Of a stretch of 11,306 nt of DNA, positions 1 through 5,513 are shown one piece after another. Every line of letters starts with the position of its first letter. Position 1 is the first letter of the stretch. The stretch is taken from contig CAYUYM010000118.1 of NCBI GenBank assembly GCA_964449305.1, positions 1 to 11,306 on the forward strand, given 5' to 3'. Under the pieces are notes generated by a model. That model was not told where the DNA came from and did not search any database. It saw nothing but the letters and a program-made list of their open reading frames with translations. The DNA is from CAYUYM01 sp964449305. GTDB taxonomy: Bacteria; Bacteroidota; Ignavibacteria; SZUA-365; CAYQST01. The position numbers were made by a program, and so were the translations under genes.

Positions 1-1015
1 ATTTGCGGTACTCATCGAGCGTGGTGGCGCCGATGCACTGGATCTCCCCGCGCGCGAGGGCGGGCTTGAACATGTTGGACGCATCGAGCGATCCCGATGC
101 GCCGCCGGCACCGACGATGGTGTGAAGCTCGTCGATGAAGAGGATGATGTCGGCGGCCTTCTCCAGCTCGTTCATCACCGCCTTCATGCGCTCCTCGAAC
201 TGCCCGCGGTACTTGGTGCCTGCCACGAGGGCGGCGAGGTCGAGCGTCACGACGCGCTTGTTGTGCAGCACGCGCGACACCTTCTTCTGCACGATGCGCA
301 GGGCGAGGCCCTCGGCAATGGCGGTCTTGCCCACACCCGGCTCACCGATGAGCACGGGGTTGTTCTTCTTGCGGCGCGAGAGTACCTGCGCAACGCGCTC
401 GATCTCCTTTTCACGGCCGACGATCGGGTCGAGCTTGTCCTCCACCGCGAGCTTCGTGAGGTCGCGCCCGAAGTTGTCGAGCACGGGGGTCTTGCCCCTG
501 TCCTGCTTGCGCTCCGCCCCGCCCTGCCCCGTGTGCGGATCGGTGTGACCCGGATCGCGCTGGGCCTGTGCCGCCGGCCGGCCGCTCAGAATGTTGTCGA
601 GCTCATTGCGGACGTTGTCGTAATGGATCGTGAACTGGTTCAGGATCTGTGAGGCGACGTTGTCATCGTCACGCAGGATGGAGAGGAGAAGATGCTCGGT
701 CCCGATGATGTCGCTCTTGTAGAGCTTCGCCTCGAGGTACGTGATCTTCAACACCTTCTCGGCCTGCTTCGTGAGGGGGATGTTGCCGATGGTGAGCGTT
801 CCACCCGAGGCACGGACCGTGTTCTCGATGCTCTTCCGCAGTTTGTACAGATCGGCGCCGAGATTGCGGAGGATCTTCACGGCGATCCCCTCGCCCTCAC
901 GGATGATGCCCAGCAGGAGGTGCTCCGTCCCGATGTAATCATGTCCGAGGCGCACGGCTTCCTCCCGGCTCAGCCGGATGACTTCCTGTACGCGGTTCGA
1001 AAAATTGCCTTCCAT
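1..1015 (-). CDS. clpC: ClpC-type AAA+ ATPase, N-terminal part (cut by window edge)
   Basis: This encodes the first 338 residues of a Hsp100/Clp unfoldase that feeds substrates to ClpP in the cytoplasm. Two Clp_N repeats are visible, each carrying an IGTEHLLL motif (residues 28-35 and 104-111). A Gly/Pro-rich hydrophilic linker (about 144-177) precedes the first AAA+ module, which has Walker A GEPGVGKT (224-231), pore loop KYRG (268-271, with Tyr269), Walker B with Asp295-Glu296, and a GATT sensor-1 region near 329-332. The start ATG at 1015 is preceded by AAGGA (1022-1026, minus strand) at 6-nt spacing and gives the usual MEGNFSNRV beginning. The middle region, second AAA+ module and any ClpP-binding loop lie outside the window. 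ClpC is preferred over ClpB because of the N-terminus, but without the middle domain this is not final. It has its own promoter and sits downstream of the MenC-type gene with no clear terminator between them. Confidence 0.93.
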   Translation of the reverse strand, partial: MEGNFSNRVQEVIRLSREEAVRLGHDYIGTEHLLLGIIREGEGIAVKILRNLGADLYKLRKSIENTVRASGGTLTIGNIPLTKQAEKVLKITYLEAKLYKSDIIGTEHLLLSILRDDDNVASQILNQFTIHYDNVRNELDNILSGRPAAQAQRDPGHTDPHTGQGGAERKQDRGKTPVLDNFGRDLTKLAVEDKLDPIVGREKEIERVAQVLSRRKKNNPVLIGEPGVGKTAIAEGLALRIVQKKVSRVLHNKRVVTLDLAALVAGTKYRGQFEERMKAVMNELEKAADIILFIDELHTIVGAGGASGSLDASNMFKPALARGEIQCIGATTLDEYRK

Positions 1016-1097
1016 GGAAATTCCTTGTTGGTTCACTGCTCCGACATCACAACACCATCGCGTGCCTGTGAGTTCAATTCCCTTTCTCAACAGGTGC

Positions 1098-1126
1098 AAA
1101 ATACCACGGGGGTGCAGGAAAGACAA
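1098..1126 (-). promoter_or_regulatory. Predicted promoter of clpC
   Basis: On the minus strand TTGTCT (1126-1121) is followed after exactly 17 nt by TATTTT (1103-1098). Written in Bacteroidota style this is TTG-N20-TATTTTGC, close to but not exactly the TAnnTTTG -7 box. It would give a leader of roughly 75 nt before the clpC ATG. The same architecture recurs upstream of the FtsB-like gene. A 10-bp palindrome, GGTGATCACC (1127-1136), abuts the -35 element. No CIRCE element was found. This is a prediction from pattern only. Confidence 0.5.
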
Positions 1127-1161
1127 GGTGATCACCGCCCCCCACGGCCGATGAACGGCGG

Positions 1162-2256
1162 CTACACGACGATCAGCCGCTCTGTACACGCCTCCACCGC
1201 CTCCGGATCGAGTCGCACACCCAGACCAGGTGCCGCGGGGACGTCGATGGTCGAGTCCGCATTCAGGATGACATCCGGTTGCGTCGGATCATGGACAAAG
1301 TACCGGGCCGAGGCGCTGATGTCGCCGGGGAGGGTGAAGCCCGGCAGGGAGGCGAGCGCCAGGTCGGCCGCGCGCCCGATGTTGGACGACAGCATGCCAC
1401 CGCACAGCAGTGGCACACCGTGCCGGACACAGAGGTCGTGGATGGCGAGCGCCTCGTGCAGTCCGCCGACGCAGGCCTGCTTGACGCTCACCGCCCGGCA
1501 GGCGCCGAGGTGGAGGGCGGTGCGCGTCGTGTTGACCGAGGTGATGCTCTCGTCGAGAAGGATGGGGGTGGCGATGCGCGCCTGCAATGTGGCATGCGAA
1601 ACGAGATCGTCGGCCTCGAAGGGCTGCTCGAGGCAGACGAGCCCCAGCCCGTCCAGCGCGGCGATGGCGTCCATGTCGGCCGGATCGAGGCTGCCGTTGG
1701 CATCGGTCTGCAGAGGCAGATCGGGGAAGGCCTCGCGCAGGCGCCGGAGCCCGGCCACATCATCCACATGCGCGATCTTCACCTTGATGCGGCCGTAGCC
1801 CTGGTCGATGCGCATGCGCACCGCCTCCACCAGCGCCTCGGTGCTCTGCTGCCGGCCGAGGGCCACGCCCACCGGGACGCGGCTGCGTGTGCCGCCCAGC
1901 ATGGCCGCGAGCGGTGTGTCGGACGCCTGGCCGAGGATGTCCCATGCGGCGAGCTCGAGCGCGGCGTGGGACATGGGGTGGCCGCGGACGGGGGGCATGA
2001 GGCGCCGCACATCGGTGACGCTCCGGCCGCGCAGTGGGGGGGCGAGGACGTCGCGCAGGACATGCACGGCAGTCTCCACCGTTTCCGCTGTGTATCCGGG
2101 GAAGGCGAAGGCCGGGCACTCACCGAGGCCGGTGATGCCACCGGCCTGCATTTCCACGATCACGAGAGGGCGGGCGTGGATGACGCCGAAGGCCGTGTTG
2201 AAGGGCGAGCGGAGCCCGAGGGCGAGGACGCGGATGGCGATCCGTTCGATGATCAT
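1162..2256 (-). CDS. menC: MenC-type enolase superfamily enzyme (o-succinylbenzoate synthase / N-succinylamino acid racemase subfamily)
   Basis: This is a 364-residue cytoplasmic enzyme of the muconate-lactonizing subgroup of the enolase superfamily. The expected barrel residues are present: KVK (Lys158, Lys160) as general acid/base, metal ligands Asp185 (TDAN), Glu210 (LEQP) and Asp235 (LDES), and the opposite-face Lys259 (SVKQ). The segment CGGMLSSNIGRA (285-296), followed by a FTLPGDISAS block (307-316), is characteristic of the MenC/NSAR branch rather than dipeptide epimerases. The likely activity is dehydration of SHCHC to o-succinylbenzoate in menaquinone synthesis, racemisation of N-succinyl amino acids, or both; members of this branch are often promiscuous. 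The ATG at 2256 lies 14 nt after the kinase stop and has no Shine-Dalgarno site. The frame stays open far upstream through the kinase gene, but that extension is not homologous. No other menaquinone gene is in the window, so the pathway is not settled by context. Confidence 0.82.
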   Translation of the reverse strand: MIIERIAIRVLALGLRSPFNTAFGVIHARPLVIVEMQAGGITGLGECPAFAFPGYTAETVETAVHVLRDVLAPPLRGRSVTDVRRLMPPVRGHPMSHAALELAAWDILGQASDTPLAAMLGGTRSRVPVGVALGRQQSTEALVEAVRMRIDQGYGRIKVKIAHVDDVAGLRRLREAFPDLPLQTDANGSLDPADMDAIAALDGLGLVCLEQPFEADDLVSHATLQARIATPILLDESITSVNTTRTALHLGACRAVSVKQACVGGLHEALAIHDLCVRHGVPLLCGGMLSSNIGRAADLALASLPGFTLPGDISASARYFVHDPTQPDVILNADSTIDVPAAPGLGVRLDPEAVEACTERLIVV

Positions 2257-2270
2257 GATGACGTGTGCTG

Positions 2271-3227
2271 TCAGGCGGGGATGTCGGCGTTGAGGGCTGC
2301 GGCGCCGAGCATGCCCGCGTCGTTGCCCAGCGCGGCGGGGATGATGACAAGCCGCTGGCGGTGGACGCGGAGCGCGCGTTCGGTGGCGGCGGCGCGCATG
2401 CCGTCGAAGAGCGGGGCGCCGGCGGCGGAGACGCCCCCGCCGACGATGAAGGTGGTGATGTCCAGGAGGTTGGCTGCGGAGGCGATGCACCAGCCGAGGC
2501 GCTCTCCGGCGCGCCGCAGGATGCCCAGGCAGACGCTGTCGCCTGCGTGGGCGGCTTCGGCGATGTGCCGCGGCGTGAGCGCCGTGGGATCGCGGAGCAC
2601 CGCGTGGTGGAGGGCGCAGGTGGCATCGCCGGCGATGATGGCGGCCGCCTCGGCCGTCAGGTGGGCGTTGCCCACGTAGGCCTCGATGCAGCCGCGGCTG
2701 CCGCAGTTGCAGGCCGGGCCCGCATGGTCGATGGACATGTGGCCGAACTCGCCGGCGTAGCCCATCGTGCCCAGATAGAGCCGGCGATCCATGATGATCC
2801 CGGATCCCACACCCGTGCCAAGCGTCAGGCCGATGAAGGAGTCGTGATCGCGTCCCGCACCGAACCATGCCTCGCCCAGCGCGGCGCAGTTGGCGTCGTT
2901 GTCCACGCGCACCGGCAGATCCCAGCGATCGTGGAGCATGGAGCCGATGGGCACCACCGTCCACCCGGGCAGATTGGGCGGGTGGGAGACGATGCCCCGG
3001 GCCTGATCGATGGAGCCGGGCAGGCCGATGCCGATGCCGGCCACGGAGAGGCCCGCGGGGACGTGCGCCAGGCACTCCACGATGGCGTCGTGGATGCGGG
3101 CGATCGCAGCGTCGGGACCTCCGGCCGCATTCGTGGACAGGACGGCGCGGTGATGGATGGCGCCACCCACGTCGCACAGGACGGCCTTGATGTTCGTGCC
3201 GCCGACGTCGATGCCGATGCTTGTCAC
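2271..3227 (-). CDS. ROK-family sugar kinase (glucokinase / N-acetylhexosamine kinase-like)
   Basis: This 318-residue protein has the length and layout of a single-domain ROK kinase, which phosphorylates a hexose or N-acetylhexosamine with ATP in the cytoplasm. There is an N-terminal phosphate-binding DVGGTN (7-12). The VDNDANCAALGE segment (108-119) carries catalytic base Asp111, and LGTGVGSG (136-143) forms the second phosphate loop. GEFGH (159-163) is followed by CNCGSRGCIE (173-182), giving zinc ligands His163, Cys173, Cys175 and Cys180 and sugar-contacting Glu160. There is no N-terminal helix-turn-helix, so it is a kinase rather than a NagC/XylR repressor. Translation starts at GTG (3227), which overlaps the TGA of the upstream FtsB-like gene as GTGA, so coupling is likely. 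The exact sugar cannot be read from sequence. The MenC-type gene follows after 14 nt, but that pairing gives no known pathway. Confidence 0.9.
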   Translation of the reverse strand: MTSIGIDVGGTNIKAVLCDVGGAIHHRAVLSTNAAGGPDAAIARIHDAIVECLAHVPAGLSVAGIGIGLPGSIDQARGIVSHPPNLPGWTVVPIGSMLHDRWDLPVRVDNDANCAALGEAWFGAGRDHDSFIGLTLGTGVGSGIIMDRRLYLGTMGYAGEFGHMSIDHAGPACNCGSRGCIEAYVGNAHLTAEAAAIIAGDATCALHHAVLRDPTALTPRHIAEAAHAGDSVCLGILRRAGERLGWCIASAANLLDITTFIVGGGVSAAGAPLFDGMRAAATERALRVHRQRLVIIPAALGNDAGMLGAAALNADIPA

Positions 3228-3571
3228 TTCACGTCCGGGGGGGTGGCGTGCTGCACCTTGTAGACGATCTCGCCCTGGCGCACCATGCCGTGCACTTCGC
3301 GGGCGATGTGCTCCACTTCGGAATTCTCGGTCTCGATGCGGCGCTTCTGTTCACGCAGCGTCGCGATCTCGGATTTCAATTGGGCGATGCGCGTCTCCTT
3401 GTCCCGCAGTTCGGATTCCAGCATGATGCGCCGCAACAGACCCTTGTTGCTGAAGGTCACCAGCAGCGCCACCACGAACATGGCAAGGAGCAGGATGGAA
3501 ACGCGCCGTTGACGGAGTTTTTCCATCCATCGCGCGGTGCGTTTCTCTGGTCGGTTTCCATACGGCATCAT
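3224..3571 (-). CDS. ftsB: FtsB/DivIC-like septum formation initiator protein
   Basis: This is a small bitopic membrane protein of the divisome (FtsB-FtsL-FtsQ complex). With the start used here it has 115 residues: a basic cytoplasmic tail (RPEKRTARWMEKLRQRR), one membrane helix (about 24-40), a Glu/Arg/Leu-rich coiled coil (about 44-85), and the conserved end IAREVHGMVRQGEIVY (89-104) that typifies the family. The start is uncertain. Tandem ATGs lie at 3571 and 3568, a further ATG at 3526 would give a 100-residue protein, and an upstream in-frame ATG at 3610 lies inside the predicted promoter. None has a good Shine-Dalgarno site. It is the first gene of a probable operon with the ROK kinase (4-nt GTGA overlap) and the MenC-type gene. 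Assignment to FtsB versus DivIC is a naming matter; the family is clear. Confidence 0.85.
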   Translation of the reverse strand: MMPYGNRPEKRTARWMEKLRQRRVSILLLAMFVVALLVTFSNKGLLRRIMLESELRDKETRIAQLKSEIATLREQKRRIETENSEVEHIAREVHGMVRQGEIVYKVQHATPPDVK

Positions 3572-3575
3572 GGGG

Positions 3576-3606
3576 CAAAAATACATCCCCGGATTGAAAA
3601 CGGCAA
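3576..3606 (-). promoter_or_regulatory. Predicted promoter of the ftsB-ROK-menC cluster
   Basis: On the minus strand TTGCCG (3606-3601) is followed after 17 nt by TATTTT (3583-3578), and the full box TATTTTTG (3583-3576) matches the Bacteroidota -7 consensus TAnnTTTG exactly, with TTG 20 nt upstream. The region is clearly AT-richer than its surroundings. The predicted transcription start falls near 3571, on the tandem ATGs of the division gene. The -35 TTG lies within one arm of a 9-bp inverted repeat. No experimental support is available. Confidence 0.55.
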
Positions 3607-3657
3607 CCAAAATGTTTGAAGACAGTGAATTACGCCGGCATTCTCAACTTTTGGTTG
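3604..3657. repeat. 9-bp perfect inverted repeat over the ftsB -35 region
   Basis: CAACCAAAA (3604-3612) and TTTTGGTTG (3649-3657) are exact reverse complements separated by 36 nt. The right arm also belongs to a smaller dyad, TCAAC-TTTTG-GTTGA (3644-3658), with a perfect 5-bp stem. The left arm contains the -35 TTG of the predicted promoter reading leftwards. It could be a bipartite operator, or an mRNA structure at the end of the aldolase transcript, or chance in an AT-richer patch. Confidence 0.4.
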
Positions 3658-3669
3658 ATGTGATTTTGG

Positions 3670-3693
3670 CCCCATCAGCCGGCATGCATGGGG
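3670..3693 (-). terminator. Weak hairpin after the aldolase gene
   Basis: CCCCAT (3670-3675) pairs perfectly with ATGGGG (3688-3693) around a 12-nt loop, starting about 14 nt past the aldolase stop codon on the minus strand. No U-tract follows in the direction of transcription (the next bases read CCAAAATCAC), so it is not a canonical intrinsic terminator. It may slow or protect the transcript end. Low confidence. Confidence 0.25.
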
Positions 3694-3707
3694 GAAGGCT
3701 GCGTGCG

Positions 3708-4397
3708 TCACACACCCGGGCCATCGTGCTGTGCGCCGAGGCGCAGGGTTTTCGTGGACAACTCGATGCCGTAGGAAGCGGATGCGATGCGGACGAGGTC
3801 CTCCACCTGGGCGTCGGTGAGTGGGCGGGGCCCTCCGAGCGCGGCCGCGGCGATGACGATCTCCGCCGTGTGCTCCAGCTTCTCAAGCTTGAACCATGCA
3901 TCGTGGATGTTGCTGCCGGCGGCCACAACCCCATGGTTCTGCAGGAGCACCACATCGTGCCGGCCCACAAAGGGGGCGAGCGACTCGGGCAGGGCGGGGG
4001 TGGACGGCGTGGCATACGGAGCGAGGGGCACGGCGCCCATGGTGAGCATGACCTCCGGGAACACGCAGTCCGGAATCCGGCGACCCGATGCCGCCAGCGC
4101 CGTGGCATGCACCGGGTGCGCATGGATCACCGCCATCACATCGGAACGCGCCGTGTAGTAGGCGAGGTGGAGAAGGATCTCCGTGGTTGCACGGCGGTGA
4201 CCTTCGAGCAGCCTCCCCGCGGTATCCACCACGATGAGGTCGTCCTGCATCACTTCGCCCTTGCACACGCCGTGCGGCGTGCAGAGAATGCGGTGATCGT
4301 CGAGACGCATGGAGAGGTTGCCGTCCATGGCCGCAACCATGCGGCGCTCGTATGCACGGTGGCAGATGGCGAGAAACGTGTCGAAGGAGGATGTCAT
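3708..4397 (-). CDS. Class II aldolase/adducin family protein, L-fuculose-1-phosphate aldolase-like
   Basis: This 229-residue cytoplasmic zinc enzyme would cleave a ketose-1-phosphate to DHAP plus an aldehyde by retro-aldol reaction. From the chosen ATG (4397) the key residues fall at the same numbers as in E. coli FucA, recalled from memory: catalytic Glu73, zinc ligands His92 and His94 (HAHP) and His155 (NHG), and Tyr209 near the C-terminus. This ungapped numbering strongly supports the start, although the frame stays open 32 codons further upstream; GGAAG lies 4 nt before the ATG. Other conserved blocks are GNLSMRL (26-32) and PLAPYATP (124-131). FucA Tyr113 is Phe here, followed by Pro-Glu (114-115), a pattern of another sub-branch, so the true substrate may not be fuculose-1-phosphate. 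No sugar isomerase or kinase of a fucose pathway adjoins it. It appears to be a single-gene unit ahead of the ftsB cluster. Confidence 0.88.
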   Translation of the reverse strand: MTSSFDTFLAICHRAYERRMVAAMDGNLSMRLDDHRILCTPHGVCKGEVMQDDLIVVDTAGRLLEGHRRATTEILLHLAYYTARSDVMAVIHAHPVHATALAASGRRIPDCVFPEVMLTMGAVPLAPYATPSTPALPESLAPFVGRHDVVLLQNHGVVAAGSNIHDAWFKLEKLEHTAEIVIAAAALGGPRPLTDAQVEDLVRIASASYGIELSTKTLRLGAQHDGPGV

Positions 4398-4443
4398 GCG
4401 GCTTCCATCCGGATGTGTGTGAGGTGCGGTGCAATGCTTCCAC

Positions 4444-4472
4444 GAAATAACGAAAATCGCGGGCCATGCGAA
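4444..4472 (-). promoter_or_regulatory. Possible promoter of the class II aldolase
   Basis: On the minus strand TTCGCA (4472-4467) is followed after 17 nt by TATTTC (4449-4444), 46 nt upstream of the aldolase ATG. It has the same spacing as the two stronger promoters but poorer boxes. It sits in the 176-nt divergent spacer (4398-4573), which otherwise holds only a faint -10-like TACCTT (4557-4562, plus strand) ahead of the tRNA with no matching -35 element. Confidence 0.25.
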
Positions 4473-4573
4473 AGCGGACGTGCATCGCTCCATCGGGTGC
4501 GAGCCGTGCTGGTGCGCATGCGGGCATCCCGGCAGGCATCATTGAGGAAAAATGTGTACCTTCGTCTTCAACC

Positions 4574-4651
4574 GGGCAGTTAGCTCAGTCGGTTCAGAGC
4601 GTCTGGTTTACACCCAGAAGGTCGGGGGTTCGAGCCCCTCACTGCCCACCA
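4574..4651 (+). tRNA. tRNA-Val (anticodon UAC), CCA encoded
   Basis: A complete cloverleaf is visible. The 7-bp acceptor stem GGGCAGT (4574-4580) pairs with ACTGCCC (4641-4647). The D-arm begins GCTC (4583-4586). The anticodon stem TCTGG/CCAGA encloses loop TTTACAC, with anticodon TAC at 4609-4611. The T-arm GGGGG-TTCGAGC-CCCTC has one G-U pair. The discriminator base is A (4648), and the 3' CCA (4649-4651) is encoded in the DNA. It reads GUA and probably other valine codons by wobble. The next gene starts 25 nt downstream on the same strand, so the tRNA is probably cut out of a longer transcript that continues into the BI-1-like gene. Confidence 0.97.
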
Positions 4652-4676
4652 TCATCACACATGAAAGGAGAGGACC

Positions 4677-5411
4677 ATGAATTCCGGCAACTGGTTTCTG
4701 AAGGAGAAGCGCTTCGTGGACATGCGGGCCGTGTCCGCAGAGGGACACATGACGTTCAGTGGGACGATGAACAAGACCGCACTGCTCTTCGTCATCCTGC
4801 TCGCCGGAGCCTCGCTCACCTGGGTCACACCCACCTGGGGTGATGCGCTTCCACCCATCAGCCTGATGCTCGTCGGGCTCTTCGGCGGGTTGATCCTGGC
4901 GCTTGTCACTGCCTTCAACATGGGCATTGCGCGCATCACGGCACCGATCTACGCCTTCTGCGAGGGACTGTTCCTCGGAGGCATCTCGTCGATGCTCGAA
5001 TTTCAATTCCCCGGCATCGTGCTCCAGGCCATGGTGGCGACACTCGCGCTGTTCGCCGGCATCTACATCACCTTTCGCTCGGGTCTCGTGAAGGTGAGCC
5101 AGCGCTTCCGCAACGGTGTGATCGGGGCCACCATGGGCCTCGCCCTCTTTTATCTTGTCGCGATGATCTTCGCCCTGTTCGGCATCCGCGTTCCGCTGCT
5201 CTTCAGCGGCGGCAGTGTCGGCATCCTGTTCAGCCTTGGGGTGGTGGTCCTCGCCACACTCAACCTCGTCCTCGATTTCGACATGGTCCAGCAGATGTCC
5301 GAGGCCGGGGCGCCGAAGCACATCGAATGGTATGGCGCCTTCGCGCTCATGGTCACGCTTGTGTGGCTCTACATCGAGATTCTGCGCCTGATCGCACGCT
5401 TGCGCCGCTGA
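4677..5411 (+). CDS. Bax inhibitor-1/YccA-like integral membrane protein
   Basis: This 244-residue inner-membrane protein belongs to the BI-1/YccA (TMBIM-related) superfamily, whose bacterial members include pH-sensitive calcium-leak proteins and an FtsH modulator. Seven hydrophobic segments are visible at about 31-50, 58-79, 88-106, 112-132, 147-170, 178-199 and 218-238. Conserved features of this bacterial branch are APIYAFCEGLFLGGIS (89-104), the acidic LDFD motif (199-202), and APKHIEWYGAF (212-222) leading into the last helix. Aspartates of that kind form the pH-sensing pair in the YetJ subgroup, but equivalence here is inferred. The start is well set: AGGAG (4666-4670) lies 6 nt before the ATG, the best ribosome-binding site in the window. 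The gene is 25 nt downstream of tRNA-Val and probably shares its transcript. The physiological role in this organism is unknown. Confidence 0.9.
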   Translation: MNSGNWFLKEKRFVDMRAVSAEGHMTFSGTMNKTALLFVILLAGASLTWVTPTWGDALPPISLMLVGLFGGLILALVTAFNMGIARITAPIYAFCEGLFLGGISSMLEFQFPGIVLQAMVATLALFAGIYITFRSGLVKVSQRFRNGVIGATMGLALFYLVAMIFALFGIRVPLLFSGGSVGILFSLGVVVLATLNLVLDFDMVQQMSEAGAPKHIEWYGAFALMVTLVWLYIEILRLIARLRR

Positions 5412-5513
5412 CCATCACCGGCATACGCAGGACTCACCGGTCACCCGTCCGAACCTCGGTCGCTCCCCTCCGGTCCACCACGTCCACATTCCCCATCATC
5501 CAACGACATCGCC
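5412..5513 (+). promoter_or_regulatory. C-rich, G-poor spacer before the efflux operon
   Basis: This 102-nt spacer contains 49 C and 17 G by hand count on the plus strand; the last 53 nt contain 28 C and only 6 G. Such C-over-G stretches after a stop codon resemble Rho-utilisation (rut) sites, which would end the tRNA-Val/BI-1 transcript here. No intrinsic terminator hairpin with a U-tract and no convincing TTG-N20-TAnnTTTG promoter is visible, so the promoter of the following operon is unidentified. The efflux operon could depend on a non-standard promoter or on read-through. Confidence 0.3.

Noticed and set aside
1016..1161. Terminator or CIRCE/CtsR site between the MenC-type gene and clpC
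   Set aside because: Only a 5-bp GC stem with a long loop and no U-tract is visible, and no CIRCE inverted repeat was found.
692..2679. Long plus-strand open frames opposite clpC, the MenC-type gene and the kinase
   Set aside because: They are mirror frames of well-supported minus-strand genes with biased composition and no recognisable domains.
2257..3177. The MenC-type reading frame stays open about 307 codons upstream, as if encoding a 671-residue fusion
   Set aside because: The extension lies in another frame of the ROK kinase gene, is very Arg/His/Pro-rich and has no family features. GC-rich codons lack stops by chance.
4557..4562. TACCTT as a -10 box for the tRNA-Val gene
   Set aside because: Position is suitable but no -35 element occurs at 16-18 nt, and the match is only partial, so it is noted but not listed as a promoter.
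3537..4583. 348-codon plus-strand frame across the ftsB promoter and the aldolase
   Set aside because: It runs antisense to a clear aldolase with all catalytic residues and crosses a predicted promoter. No homology features.
4574..4651. tRNA as a possible integration (att) site
   Set aside because: No repeated copy of the tRNA 3' end, integrase or foreign-looking genes appear in the flanking sequence.
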